From Adiantum capillus-veneris (lineage: Eukaryota > Streptophyta > Polypodiopsida > Polypodiales > Pteridaceae), in NCBI GenBank assembly GCA_014529385.2, contig CM043944.1:172052740-172116739 (forward strand): a stretch of 64,000 bases of DNA. The letters are read 5' to 3'. The first letter of the stretch is position 1. Each line of letters starts with the position of its first letter. A program made the translations under genes and the position numbers. Positions 21,255 through 32,736 of this stretch are shown here, in pieces. Below the pieces are notes generated by a model. That model was given only the letters and a program-made list of their open reading frames with translations, was not told the DNA's origin and searched no databases.

Positions 21255-22130
21255 GAGCCCTTCTGTCCCTTGTAAATTATCACATGATCTCACTACACCA
21301 CAACATTCTCCACACATAACACACCACTCTTCAAGCCTAGTTGTGTAGAGTGTGTGCATTGTGAGTGCTCTATTCCATCACTACACATAGGTGCATGGAG
21401 AAGCTTGAAGTTAGTTATGCCATCTAGAGGAGTGGAGTGATGCCATACTCTTCATCACACTTGTAGCCTACTCTTGTGCATAAATAAGATTTATATTTTT
21501 GGGTGCAATTGTATGCAACAACTACGACTCTTCTCTCCGAATTGACCTGATAAGTTGGCTCATCAGGTGGTTGAAGGTATATTTTCCTTGAAGTATGTTG
21601 TGCCATTTCATGCTTGGTGGTTTGAGGGCTTGTTGAATTGTTTGCCTAAAAAGTCAATTGTAAGAGGCTGCTCAGTGAGAGGGCTCCGGTGACCCTAAGA
21701 CAATTTGTGTATTGGCAACAACAGGATCAAGTTTTTTGTTGTCTCTTTGTTTCTCACCAAGCTTTGTGTGCATCTAGTCTTTAAGGCTAAGGCTGAGTTT
21801 CTCAAGTTGATTTGTGCTCTTTACCTCAATCTAGTGTGGTGAATGTTTGTGTTTTGTGTGTGTGGCTATCTTGCCTTCCCCTCTCTTTGTGTGTTTGAGT
21901 ACAAGGACATGTCACGTGCGTCCTAGTTCGCATCTAGAACTAGGTGGTGCCCCTTTCTTGTTTGGTTTTTGGATGTGGGTTGTTGTTGTCTTTGATTGTG
22001 CTTGCCCCAGCCCATTTGAGTAGCACGGGAATCTCGAAGGGTGTTTAGAGGCCACTCTTCTTGTTGCCCGCCGCGAACCGCCTCAGTATATAGTTTAGTT
22101 ATTAATAGTATGAGGTCAATAGTTTAGGGA

Positions 22131-24857
22131 ATGATCTAAATCGAACATGGTGGTCCTGCTCTTGGTGTCAATTTATTCTTGTTGTGCTTAATTACAACAT
22201 TTCTTTAATCTTCTATCAACTGCAAAAACTGACAACCACTATTAGCAAACTAAAAAAACTATCGTATGTACAAGGATTTACATTCCATTTGCTGCTGCCA
22301 AACCTCAAGTGGGTTGCCCCACCCCCTACATCACATAGTCTCCACCTGGATAAAAAATTTGGCACTGATTTTTGCCATCCATCTGTAGCACCTTCCAATA
22401 GTGTTTCACCCATGTCCATTGCCATCTATACACACGATATGCCCAAAGCAGTTGAGCATCTCTTTTCACATTTACCTACCTCATCAACACGCCTAGCCCT
22501 GTAAGCATGTTACCTAAACCAACCAATGCATTTGGATCTGCGACCACATCATCTATATCAGTAACCAACCAACACTCCCTCCCCCCCCCCCCCCCCCCCC
22601 CCAAAACCATGTAAAGAAGAGCTCTTCTCAATGGAACCTTGTATCCAATGGATAACATGTCTCAGTGTTTCACTTACAAGAATGAATTTCAACCATGTAT
22701 TGCATACCTCTTTAGATAGCTTAGACACAGGGGAAAGTCATCCATGTGCCATATATAAACTACCTACTGCACTGGACTCTCCAACTCCTCTGAATGTGTG
22801 CTCTCTTCTTTGCTAGAAACACACTCGGTGACAACATCATCAAGTCCTTTTTCTTCAACCACCGACTCCTCAAGGTTGATTTTCTCCACCTGCCTATCAT
22901 CTTCAAGTGCTTGTACTTCAATAACATTTTCTACCGCTGGATCATGCTCTACAAAAGAAGAGAGACTCTCCCCACAATGTATCATCCTAGTCCTCATCGG
23001 TAGATAAGGCCACTTCATCCCTTTGGAAAAACCTTGCATCCTTTCTACATGCATACCATCATCAGTGGGCATGGACTCCTCCAATCGATCCTCATCATCA
23101 AACATACCGGCTTGCACCACTCACTACTCTTCACACATATACATTGTATCTCCATGCACATACAAAAGATCAAACTCTTCATATTCGACTGGGTTGACTC
23201 TGTTTCCCAGCTTGTATCTACATCCATAGAACTGCACTCGCTTGGCTCAATTTCATTATCTATCTCTAGCTTAGGAATCTCCTCTAGCTTTAGGCGCCTC
23301 GACTTCATTTGCAAACCATACTGTCTGATCTTTACCAGTCTTCAAAGAAGACTAAACATCCATACCTTGATTTGGTGCTACTTCTCTTGCTTGATCTGGA
23401 ATCGTCTTTATTTCTTCCACAACTGGAGCACCCTAATTGGCAACCTCGGCGTGGGAACCGCTCCATATTTTTGTACCCATAGAACCATTGGTTCTTCTTG
23501 CACCGGCACATTTGATTGCATCACCTTTGGCTCAATTTTCACCACTTCAATTGGCCTATGCACCACAACATTTGATAACCCCTGCTTGGCTTGTCGCTTC
23601 TTCAATATCTTTTTGGTTTGGCCTCTTGCCATTTCCACCGCCTCGGCATACGTCACGGGCCATCCGTCTCCACTTTATCCTTGAACACCTCATGAAGGCA
23701 ATCAAACAACTTGCTCATTTTTAGAAAATCAATGCTCTTGGTAATAGTTATCTCAACCATCTCTAGAAAAAGAGCTTCAAATTCCCATATGAATGCTTGA
23801 AAATCTCCATCTAGCTTTTTCTTTAGATCATCTAGCTTTCTCATCACCTCATGCATCTGCACCATAGGCATGTATCCCTGGGGGATTCACTCTATATACA
23901 AAACGGGACGCCACGTGCGACCCAAAAACTTTTATTAAACCCCTATATATGACTCATATTAGGGAATATTAACCCCCTTTCTATGCTTATACCACAATCA
24001 ATGAAGAAAACTATCATACCCCTATCTTATATATAAAATTTAGGTCTCCCATAATCTAGCTGAGTAAAATTAGTCAAAGAGTGTATAGCATAGTGGCTGG
24101 CAATGTACTAAGGAGCCACTTCTATTGATAACTATATGTACCCTCAATGTGTATTAGTTTGACTTTCAAACCATGTGCCCGATTGGCCTACACTTTGGCT
24201 ATGTCTGACCCATCCAAAGCTGGTGTAAATCAACCCTTGAATTGCTCCAAATAAACCCTTATCTATGACCGGCTTGATGCAAAATTTGATGTGTGACCTG
24301 ATAAAAAATTTCCCCTAAATTTATCTGAATTCTAGTGTACATCAGTGACCAATTATTACAAGTAATCAACCCGGGTAACGTCCACCCCCTTCCTAAATAT
24401 GACAACCCCCTCCCTTATTTTAAAGCTTGAGAGATGAATTATTGGCGGCTTGCCCCCTAACTTATACACTTAATAACTTGCTAAAAAACCCCCCTCCCCT
24501 GCACTTACGTGGTGTAGTAAGGTTTCCATGGTGAATCCCCAGGGCACATATCGAAATCAAAAAGCAGCTTCCAAATTTTCCCAATTCATCTTTTCCTTTG
24601 CCAGTAATCCAACATGCCACCTTTTTGCATTTCCATGAACTAGTAGTGGAAAAATCTATACGTCACCTTCTTCAGCACTAATATATAGTAGTCTTGTAGC
24701 CACATTTTTGCATCCTCCACCCTAACGAAAGTAGGAGAACCCATCCAAGCCATCTTTTACAACACATGCTCTTCAAAGTTTTCACTTCACCTGCTTTGAA
24801 ACCATGACTTTGTCTTCAAATTGGAGCAATCAGATGCTCCTCAGTGGGGGCACTAGA
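22131..24857 (-). pseudogene. Degenerate Ty3/gypsy gag fragment, copy 1
   Basis: Minus-strand frames in several registers. From right to left there is NAKRWHVGLLAKEK-like gag sequence (about 24640-24560), then after the MITE insertion VMRKLDDLKKKLDGDFQAF (23871-23653), KLFDCLHEVFKDKVE, TYAEAVEMARGQTKKILKKRQ (23656 down), then acidic linker sequence including an open frame 23120-22764. The order (capsid helices, TYAEAVEMAR, basic stretch) is that of a gypsy gag. Copy 2 at 25745-26729 has the same sequence without the MITE. Stops and frameshifts are frequent. A 22-base poly-C run lies at 22581-22602. From 22131 to 22760 nothing else is recognisable. Confidence 0.5.
23877..24543. mobile_element. 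Mutator-type MITE (667 bp) with 9 bp target duplication
   Basis: Ends are inverted: CCTGGGGGATTCAC on the left and GTGAATCCCCAGG on the right, with weaker matching further in (CCACGT on both sides at about 40 bp). It is flanked by GCATGTATC (23868-23876) and GCACATATC (24544-24552), a 9 bp duplication with two changes. The paralogous copy 2 has the uninterrupted site GGCACGTATCGG near 26360, an empty site that confirms the insertion. No protein frame inside. TIR plus 9 bp TSD is the Mutator (MULE) pattern. Confidence 0.75.
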
Positions 24858-25390
24858 AGATGGAAAGGCGGAAAGGGGAACACACTTGGCACACAAACAA
24901 GACCTCTCTCTATAGACCAAGATAATCATTGCACCACGATCCACTAGACTTCACCTTCAAAACTCACACAACTAACAACGCGTCACACCAAGTTTGGCTT
25001 GCTTACAACCATGCAACAACACACACTGTTCTCTCTTTCTCTCTCTCACACATGTAGGCCTAGGAGGCACACTATTGACCCTTACGGACACCCTATCACC
25101 TTTGACGGACGCCTTATTACTTATTTCAGTCATGGATCGGGCTTGTCGGTCCTATAGGTGTGTAGGTGATCGCTGATGAGAGACGCACCACTTATCTTAT
25201 TTTTAGAGTATTTTTGCAACGATCGGTCACTATGGGCACCCATGTGTGAATGGGTATGTCTATTTTGACGTAAAATCCTCATTCTTTGAGGTGCATGCTA
25301 AGAAGTGCTCCTGTTCCTTCTCTATCTTCTTCTCCTTTGTGTGCTCATGTGTGTGTGTGTGTGGGTATTCTTGAGGGGGGGGGGGGGGGG

Positions 25391-25454
<64 letters not shown>

Positions 25455-25744
25455 ATTGCGGTAGCATCGATGGCGGTATCAGCGGTTGAGCGTGGCAACG
25501 ATGACTCCTTCCTGTTCGTGGAAAAAGATCCTTCACTACGGAAGCATTGAGCAGAGAATGACACACCATTGCCCCTTTGAGCTTGCTAGAAGTGTCTAGT
25601 TGTGTGCTTGCAACCATTCGTGGCTCACACACGTTGTTTTGGTAAGTTCCCAACCTCCAACACGTGTGACAAAGTGCACATTTTTGGCACTATTGCCGGG
25701 TATTTCCTAGCACTAAGCTTGAGGAGCAATCGGTGCTACCTCAG
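24858..25744. other. LTR-like spacer between the two gag copies, with G-run and (GA)n
   Basis: No protein domain found. The right part ends AAAGTGCACA followed by TTTTTGGCACTATTGCCGGG (25681-25700), which resembles the primer site region of Tat/Athila-type elements in plus orientation, so an LTR may end at 25680. At 25375-25393 there are 19 G followed by (GA)n to 25453. Confidence 0.3.
25375..25453 (+). repeat. G19 run joined to (GA)n microsatellite
   Basis: Nineteen G directly followed by about 30 GA units, preceded by (GT)n at 25350-25363. Reading frames here (poly-RE, poly-LS) are repeat artefacts. Confidence 0.9.
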
Positions 25745-26729
25745 GAAGCTAGGCTGAATTTCATCCTCTATCTCCAGCTTAGGAATCTCCTCTAGCTTTA
25801 TTGACTCGACTTCATTTGCAAACCGTACTATTTGATCTTTAATATTCTTCAAAGAAGATTGAACATCCATACCTTAATTTGGTGCTACTTCACTTGCTTG
25901 ATCTGGAATCGTCTTTATTTCTTCCACAACTGGAGCCATCCTAATTGGAAACCTCGGCATGGGAACCCCTCCATATTTTTGTAGCCATAGAACCATTGGT
26001 TCTTCCCGCATCGGCACATTTTTTTGCATCACCCTTGGCTCAATTTTTCATCGTTTTATTTGAGTTATGCACCACAACATTTGATAACCCATGCTTGGCC
26101 TGTTGCTTCTTCAATATCTTTTTGGTTTGGCCTTAACATACGTCCTGGGGCCATGCATCTCCACTTTATCCTTGACCTCCTCATGAAGGCAATCAAACTA
26201 CTTGCTCATTTTTAGAAAATCAACACTCTGGGTAGTAGTTACCTCCATCATCTCTAGCCAAAGGGCTTTAAATTCACATATGAACACCTAAAATTATCCA
26301 TCCAACCTTTGCTTTAGATCATCTAGCTTTCTCTTCACCTCTTGCATCTTCACCACTGGCACGTATCGGCATCAAAAAGCACCTTCCAAATTTTCACAAT
26401 TCATCTTTTCCTTTGCCGGTAATCCATCGAAACACCTTTTTGCATTTCCACGAACTAGTTAAGGAAAAATTTGTACCTCACCTTCTTCTTTTGTCAACCT
26501 ATTTTCAAGCACAAATAGAGAGTAGTATTGGAGCCTTCCACATCCTCCATCCTAATGAAAGTAGGAAAACCCGTCTAAGCCATTGTTTACAACACGTGCT
26601 CTTCAAAATTTGCACCACAGCTTTGAAACCATGACTTTGTCTTCAAATAGGAGAAATCAAATGATCTGCAGTGGGGGCATTAGAAGATGGAAAGGCAGAA
26701 AGGGAAACACACTTGGCACACAAATAGCA
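25745..26729 (-). pseudogene. Degenerate Ty3/gypsy gag fragment, copy 2
   Basis: Nearly collinear with 23250-24900 on the same strand but without the MITE; for example TCCAGCTTAGGAATCTCCTC, AACCATTGGTTCTTC and CATCTTTTCCTTTGCC occur in both. More broken than copy 1; no frame exceeds about 65 codons. It ends abruptly at 26729, where the element M LTR begins, in the sequence TTGGCACACAAATAGCA; copy 1 continues past the matching point (24904). Confidence 0.5.
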
Positions 26730-26998
26730 TGAGAGATACCCTTGCCTGGGAATCTATGCACAAAATATACAATTTACACCTTTATTCAATTTTTCAATAT
26801 ACATTAGAGTTGCGAAAGCATTTGCGTAGGGGAGGAGTTCTCAGCGCCTGACCAAGCATGGAGTTTAGGCCATGAGCCGGACTGCATCCAGGGGTACCTA
26901 GTGACTAGTGCTACCCCTGAATGGGTGTTATGAATGAAATCGTACTCAAGAAAAATACAACATTGTGGAGGGTGAATACATGTGTACACCACGTTGCG

Positions 26999-27074
<76 letters not shown>

Positions 27075-27576
27075 AGTGGAGGGTGAAATAAAGTGCACAG
27101 AGAAGTGAAACAATGACAACACAGAATTTTTAAATGCCCCGTCTAAATGAAATAGGAAACCATGTAATAATGTAATGACAAAATCTGGGTATACCATAAC
27201 ATCAAAAAGTTTATGACAAAATAACTAGCAGAGCACCCAACCTTGTGTGGGGTTGGACCGGTCCACCCATCCACATCTGCCCTACTATGGACAAAGAAAA
27301 CTTTACTTCATCGGGAGCGAGCCAGAACACCTCCAACCTACCTGAGCTAGACATAACATGAGGCCGTTTCGCCTCCCTCCATACCAGGTACTAGTAGGTG
27401 GTAGGGTACCAACACCAACCATACCAGTTAGGCGCCACATCTCTTTGATGCCCAGCACCGGGTGTTTAGGCAAAGCCAAGGAAAAATCCACGACGTGTTA
27501 GCCGTGTAGGTCATTCAACCCCCGATGCACTAACCGTGTAGATGAGCCTAACAAAAAGAAGAAGACCTAGGCAACA
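26730..27576 (-). repeat. Element M 3' LTR (847 bp)
   Basis: On the minus strand it starts TGTTGCCTAGGTC after a G-rich tract and is the inverted partner of the plus LTR at 33856-34688; both carry a purine/pyrimidine microsatellite at the same internal place ((GA)n 27002-27070 here). The left end matches the other copy down to the terminal TGA(G/C)AG(A/G)TACCC. It cuts into gag copy 2. Confidence 0.7.
27002..27070 (+). repeat. (GA)n microsatellite inside the M LTR
   Basis: About 34 GA units. The matching (CT)n in the inverted LTR copy is at 34363-34422, so the repeat is a fixed part of this LTR family. Confidence 0.9.
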
Positions 27577-28992
27577 CCCCCAATCTAGCAAAGCCCCAGG
27601 TCAACGACCCTTTAGTCTAAGGCTAAGCGATGTAGGTGATCCTAGTCTTGTAGCAACGCTACCATGAGAAACATAACACGTGAGTCCAATTAGAATAATA
27701 CTTTCCATATGCACAAACAATCTTTTCCAAGCAGTTAGACTATACAAGGTCTCTACCCTTATAGACAATAGAGCTGATGTCAGCTTCAAATCCCAATTTG
27801 CTTCCACTATCTTGGTCAAGACATAAATTAGGGTCTTGTTAGTGCTCTCAACTTGGCCATTTGCTTGCGGATAATAAGGTGTAGACTTATGGTGGGCTAT
27901 CATGAGGTTTGTTGCGAGTTCCTTTATCACTCCATTCATTAAATGAATACCATTGTCACTCACAATCTCAAAAGGACAACCAGATCTTGTAATAATGTTC
28001 TGAAAGAGAAACTTAGCAGTTGAGCTTGCATTATCCTTGCATGTCACCCTAGGTTCCGACCACTTTGTCACATAGTCAGTGGCAACAATAATATATTGAG
28101 ATTGAGTGTTCCAAGAGCTACCAAACAAATGGTTTAGTCACTTTAATAGGATGTAAGGGCATCTTATCTTTTCATTTGTGATCTTGTAATGTTGGCATTC
28201 ATCACACCCTTTTGCAAAAAGTGTTGCATCTTTGAATAAGGTAGGCCACCAATAGCCTAATTGTTGAAACAACTTTCTATTAGCTAGTTCCCATGAGAAA
28301 TGTCCTCTTGCTATACCCATGTGGGCTTCGTGTAGTATATATAAATACTCATCCTCACGAGCACAACGCCTAAGAATATTGTCCTTCCCTAGCTTGTAGA
28401 GAGTTCCTGCAATTAGAGAATAAGGTTCACATTCTTTTAATAGTTTTTGAGCTATATCTTTACAAAGCTCTTTGGGTGGAAAACCATTAACTAAAAAGTT
28501 CACATTCTTCTCACTCCATTTAGGCATGGTTCCGACTAGGAATAGGGAAGTATCGGGCAATTCATCATTGATTCTAGTAGAGGCTTACCTATTGGGTATG
28601 TGAGACAAATGATCCTCCATGACATGTCTTTTATTGGTTCTCACCACAATGGTAAGAGTAAACTCAAGAAGATTTAAAAAATGTCGTGTAATTCTCCCTG
28701 TGAAACAAGGTTTATTCACTAGATACAACAACGCTTGATGATCCACATAGAAAACTGGCTCATGGCTAGAGGGTAATACCTCGGAAGAGTCAGCAGGGAG
28801 TGTAGTGAATGGAGTATTTACATGCACACTCTCCAAGAGAATGGGGTCTACATTGGTCATGAATGGTGAATTTACTTCCCCACCCCCTTCATTCACATCG
28901 TTAGCTCCATGTTCGGAGCGAGTGGCTCTACTAAAAGTCTCCTTCAAGCGGCTAAGTACTCTCAGTCTAGAACATGGTCCCATGGCATGCAT
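27577..28992 (-). pseudogene. Element M pol fragment: RNase H end and integrase
   Basis: Three frames with single stops between. 28992-28585: only the last half is recognisable, FYVDHQALLYLVNKP and NKRHVMEDHLSHIP, the end of RNase H; the part upstream is unrelated, so RT is missing. 28560-28138: integrase zinc module with HEAHMGIARGHFSWE (H-x-H) and CDECQHYK (C-x2-C). 28128-27601: integrase core with VATDYVTKW, catalytic D in IVSDNGIHLMN and E in YPQANGQVESTNKTL; the first catalytic Asp normally just before SSWNTQSQY is lost around the stop at 28136. The C-terminus changes to unrelated sequence after TLYSLT and runs into the polypurine tract and LTR. Confidence 0.7.
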
Positions 28993-29335
28993 ATCTTGGC
29001 TTGAACTATCGGGGGTTGCAAAAGACGTGTTCGGGCGCTTTCGTCAAGTAACATAGGTGAGGCCACAAGATGTAGCCTCTGACAGCTCGAAGGATGATTA
29101 TGCATACCACATTCCCAACGAGGCAATGTTTGAGCCCAAGATTGATGGTTAATATGGTTGCATAATCCATTGAAAAGCGCACAATAGTGAGGTGAAGAAG
29201 TGACTGAGGAGGAGTGGGAGTACTCTCAGGGTTGCACGACCAAGGTAAGTTTGCAATGTACGTCTAGCAACTTTCTAGATGTTTGAACGATCACTCATAA
29301 TCTTTGTTGGTTCTAGTATAAGTCATACACAACAG
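28993..29335. other. Junction between element M and the CACTA element
   Basis: No clear domain. The left terminus of the CACTA element (expected CACTACAAGA) is not visible, so the DNA transposon appears truncated on its left or joined to element M by rearrangement. Confidence 0.35.
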
Positions 29336-30079
29336 CAACATGGTGTATAGGTTGACATTTTAGGGTGGAGCAGCAGCATGGTGTATAGGTTGACATTTTA
29401 GGGTGGAACGGATCGACAAAAAGCGTTTTACATGACTATGGAGTCATGCAAAATCTGGACAGTCTAGTCGACGACGGTCCTCTGATGCAGATCTTGTGGT
29501 GGCAGAAATCACTTACTTTGGCACGCTACAAGAGATTTTGACGATCGATTATAGAGGATTTTTTGTTGACTTGTTCAACGTGAAATAGTTCAAGATAAGC
29601 ATGGAGGGTCGCAACGCTACTATGCGCAGAAGAGAGTCTGGTTTCTTTGAGGTGGATTCAACTAAAAAATGCATCGACCTAAGATATGCTAGTGTCTCTT
29701 AAATATCTAGCATCCAATTTTAGAAGTTATATGCTTGGAAGCTCTCATGTAAGTTATGTGGCTCTGGTAGGTGGTATTTCATCCTACAAAGTCTGCATCA
29801 AACTCGTGGTACGTCATAGAGGTAGCCCCTCGTAGTGAACGGATGTATGATGGCTACCATGTGCCAATCACAATAGCATCAATGGAGGAGATCGGAGAAG
29901 ATGCTTAGTCAGAAGCCGTTGAGGTGACGGTGCCAGACGAGCATCAAGTTGCTACTCTCTATGGGGTGCATGCAGAGGATCTACAAAATGAAACGAAGGA
30001 TATCTGTCTAGATGGAGAGCTCTATATAGATGTAGGGAGTTATGTTGAGCTATGCAAGGATGAGAAAGAGACCTCTTAA
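29335..30079 (+). pseudogene. CACTA transposase C-terminal remnant (DUF4216-like)
   Basis: Plus-strand frames with several stops. At 29490-29700 the frame reads VAEITYFGTLQEILTIDY, FFVDLFNVK and SGFFEVDSTKK, matching the order of the DUF4216 domain at the end of TNP2-type CACTA transposases (typically a YYG..EI.E.DY stretch, then a VLFKC.W stretch). Then comes SERMYDGYHVPITIAS and an acidic tail to TAA 30077-30079. A direct duplication of about 32 bp (GCAACATGGTGTATAGGTTGAC unit) is at 29334-29406. The catalytic N-terminal part is absent, so it cannot be active. Assignment by pattern memory, without alignment. Confidence 0.5.
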
Positions 30080-30283
30080 AGCCATAAACATTGTATTTGA
30101 ACAATTTTGCTCCATTTTATAATATATATTATATTCATGTGGCTTTTTGTCCATTCCTGTCTATATGCTATACTTGAGAAATTTAAATTGTGTTTAATCT
30201 TCATTGCTTCCACTCTAGGTAGGCTCCTTCCCTCTCCTCCCTCTCATGTTCCCTTCCCCTCTTTCTCTCTCTCCCTCTCAATC

Positions 30284-30285
<2 letters not shown>

Positions 30286-30328
<43 letters not shown>
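30286..30328 (+). repeat. (CA)n microsatellite
   Basis: About 21 CA units following a CT-rich stretch, in the non-coding spacer 30080-30869 between the two CACTA genes. That spacer has no other recognisable content except the (CT)n below. Confidence 0.9.
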
Positions 30329-30332
<4 letters not shown>

Positions 30333-30625
30333 TATGACGACTACATCAGCTCGAGGCCGACGTAGCACTGCGCTACGGGTGCGATGGAGACTGAGGCTAC
30401 AATTGCGAAGGAGGTGATAGATAAAGATGTGTCGCAAGCAATCGAGAAAAATATGGCAAATAGAAAATAAATTTAATTTATGACTAGAGTGTCTTGTCAT
30501 AGCTACATATAAAAGGCATGTTGTCCAAGACATAGCTTTTACAAGATACATAAAATGCACATGGAAGACAAATTCACAAGAACCCACAAGAATCTCTCTA
30601 CACAGTAATCCCTTCCCCTTTATGA

Positions 30626-30628
<3 letters not shown>

Positions 30629-30718
<90 letters not shown>
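30629..30718 (+). repeat. (CT)n microsatellite
   Basis: About 45 CT units, bounded by ATGATTC on the left and ACACAGGAATC on the right. Serine-leucine frames across it are artefacts. Confidence 0.9.
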
Positions 30719-30720
<2 letters not shown>

Positions 30721-30869
30721 ACAGGAATCCCTCTCCCAATTATCTATAGTATGGATTATAACTTGTCCATGTTTTCTTCTCCAATCAATATCAAGATTAA
30801 ATGTTTGTGTGTTTAATGCAGGTATGCATGATGATAAGTTTCTTTCTTCTTTGTCACCCCTGCAGAGGA

Positions 30870-32102
30870 GGTGATACAAGGAGCGTCATCGCTCTGGAGC
30901 ACCATCACGTTGTTCCACTCCTTGAGTGTCTCCCACTATTTTGGAGCATTCACCACGCTCTGAAGCTTCGGTGTCGACGAGATGATCTTCACACTTGTCT
31001 AGGCACCGATGCTCTAGTGGTGGCGATGGCGGTTGCTGTGGGGATGCCGCCGTTGATGCCTCGACACTGCCTCGTGTTCAAAGGGGCTCCTTACCTTCCC
31101 CTTCTTTGCTCACTCCCACACCAGCCATGGAATCTCCATCTATGCCAAGTTTTGTGCGGCTATCGGAAGTTCCTGGCTACACACCACTAGCTACTCCTCT
31201 AAGAGTCACCCCAATTGACACTCCTCGCTTTGGGGCCCATAATCTAGTAGAGACACCTGTCATCCGTACCCCCATAGAGACACCACTAGAGACCCTTGCC
31301 GCGACACCTAGGTTCACGCGTCACAGGTGAGAAGGCTTGTCGTACTTGGTCGACATCCCAGCGGAGGCATCATCTTGGATGACGAAGGTAAGAAGGTGAT
31401 CTCGTGCATGCGCGGCCTTTTCTCACAGGTGACACTACATACTAAACACCTGGAGTGAAGTGCCAAATGAATTAAAAGACAAAGTCATCAGCATGCTGCA
31501 TGATGAGTTTCCCATGTCAAGTCGGGATGAGTGCTTCAATGAAGACCTGATGAAGGTTTGAATGCGCGAACACTACAAGAAGATGATTGGCTGGCCAAAG
31601 AAGATTGGAAGAATGTGAAGCGAGCAGCACACAAGAATCATGACAAGTGGAAGCAACAAAAGGAGACAGCCAAAGCGCAAGTAGAGGCGGGGAGCTCGCA
31701 CCACTTGGGGAGCGATGGGTGGGCATCATTTGAGACCGATTTTGTAAGTGTTAATGCATTTCTCTTTAGGTTTGGTAGTTATGTCTATTTGTACTTTTAA
31801 ATTATAACATAATGGATTCTTTGTATGTTTTGAACAGTGGTTGATGACAGGACGTGATCCCACACCGTATGAGCACGATTACGCAAGCAAAAAGGGCTTC
31901 AATGCCCTGATGGACATCCTGAGTTCTCACGGCGGCATGGTTAGTATTTCAGTTTACTCTTTTAAATTTTTTGTATTTTAATGATAAGCTAAGAAAATAT
32001 TTTGTTTTGTAATTATATGTTTATACTTAGACAAAGTCTTATTGTTTTTTTTTGCAGAGTCCGACAAATACGCCGCTTGGACACGATGAGACGTCTAATT
32101 AG
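30870..32102 (+). pseudogene. CACTA second gene (Transposase_24-like), spliced
   Basis: A proline/threonine-rich N-terminal part is open at 30995-31330 (SEVPGYTPLATPLRVTP). Then comes RRLVVLGRHPSGGIILDDEG and WSEVPNELKDKVISMLHDEF, interrupted by a TGA near 31559, then EHYKKMIGW and AHKNHDKWKQQ. This resembles the Transposase_24 (Ptta/En/Spm) family. Two introns have clean borders and preserve phase 0: 31744-31837 (GTAAGT...AACAG) and 31940-32057 (GTTAGT...TTGCAG). The last exons read WLMTGRDPTPYEHDY, LSSHGGM and SPTNTPLGHDETSN with TAG at 32100. In CACTA elements this second protein is thought to help TNP2-type transposase bind the ends. At least one stop and one frame change make it a pseudogene. 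Confidence 0.5.
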
Positions 32103-32736
32103 ACAACTCACTCTAGCCATAGCCAAATAGCATTAGTTTTCTTTTGTCATAGCATGTATAATGAGATTACATGTACACATATGTTTGTAACTATTGGAAA
32201 ACCATGTAATTTGTCAATAATGACAATTGTTTGTAGCTATTACATTTGAAAAGCTTAACAATCAAGCAATTTTGCCTATGATGTGTATAATTGTCATCGA
32301 TTTACTTTCATCCAATTACTTTTGTTAGTTTTGTATCTTTATTCTGCAAACAATACTATGCATGATGGAGTTAAAGGTTATATTGTCTTGTGAGTCACTA
32401 CTTTGGGTCTATACCTTGCACTTTCTTTAAAGGTGAATCTGGGATTATCTTGGATTCATTTAGGTTTATTCTATTCTAGAAACATTCAATATGGTTGATG
32501 GGTGGCAAGGCATTCAATGCCTTGCCACCCATAAAATTTTACTCTCAAGCATCGCTATCAGCGTATTTATATAAGGTTCTACAACGTTGCTATAAACGTC
32601 GCTATAGAAGGACTGCAAGCATCTCTATATAGCGATGCTTGCATATAGCAACGGTCTTAGCGACACTGGGGAGTATAAAAACCCAATGGATTTCCGTCGC
32701 TAAAAGCGTCACAAGTGCACATAACCTCTTGTAGTG
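32103..32736 (+). repeat. CACTA 3' non-coding end with subterminal repeats
   Basis: After the stop come about 400 bp of AT-rich 3' sequence, then clustered GTCGCTAT, TAGCGATGC and TTAGCGACACT motifs in both orientations (32550-32705) and the terminal CTTGTAGTG. An 18-20 bp palindrome-like repeat (GGCAAGGCATT...AATGCCTTGCC) is at 32506-32528. Such subterminal arrays are transposase binding sites in CACTA elements. Confidence 0.6.

Larger units (their letters stand above)
19205..22130. repeat. LTR-like non-coding block with palindrome-bearing tandem repeats
   Basis: No protein domain on either strand. A plus-strand TATA box (21247-21254) followed by CACTACACCACAACATTC and a G/T-rich stretch resembles the U3-R-U5 part of a plant gypsy LTR in plus orientation. 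The left part carries five copies of a GTACACCGATCGCGATCG motif. It lies where the 5' LTR of element H should be, but does not match H's 3' LTR start and has no visible iMet primer site. It may be a separate solo LTR or a diverged leader. Ends are not defined by me. Confidence 0.35.
29060..32736 (+). mobile_element. CACTA (En/Spm) DNA transposon, left-truncated
   Basis: The right end is clear: CCTCTTGTAGTG at 32725-32736, the inverse of CACTACAAGAGG, preceded by subterminal repeats with GTCGCTA and TAGCGAC motifs (32560-32705). Inside, in plus orientation, are a transposase C-terminal remnant (DUF4216-like) and a spliced second gene with Transposase_24-like features, the usual pair in plant CACTA elements. 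The left end was not found; the start coordinate is approximate. The sequence right of 32736 (TTTGGATCATG) continues at 42301 in a paralogous copy without the element. Confidence 0.65.

Noticed and set aside
19205-22130. This block as the 5' LTR of element H
   Set aside because: It lacks the TGTTTGGAGG start of H's 3' LTR, its TATA box points in the opposite direction, and no primer site precedes H gag.
22764-23120. Acidic 118-codon frame as a host gene exon
   Set aside because: It lies in line with the gag fragment on the same strand and has the composition of a gag-protease linker; no splice sites or second exon are seen.
30598-30879. Long Arg-Glu and Ser-Leu frames across microsatellites (also near 25.3, 27.0 and 34.3 kb)
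   Set aside because: They are translations of (GA)n/(CT)n runs with no other coding sign.
31560-31580. CACTACAAGAAG at about 31570 as a CACTA terminus
   Set aside because: It falls inside the coding part of the second CACTA gene (HYKKM codons) with no inverted partner or subterminal repeats next to it.
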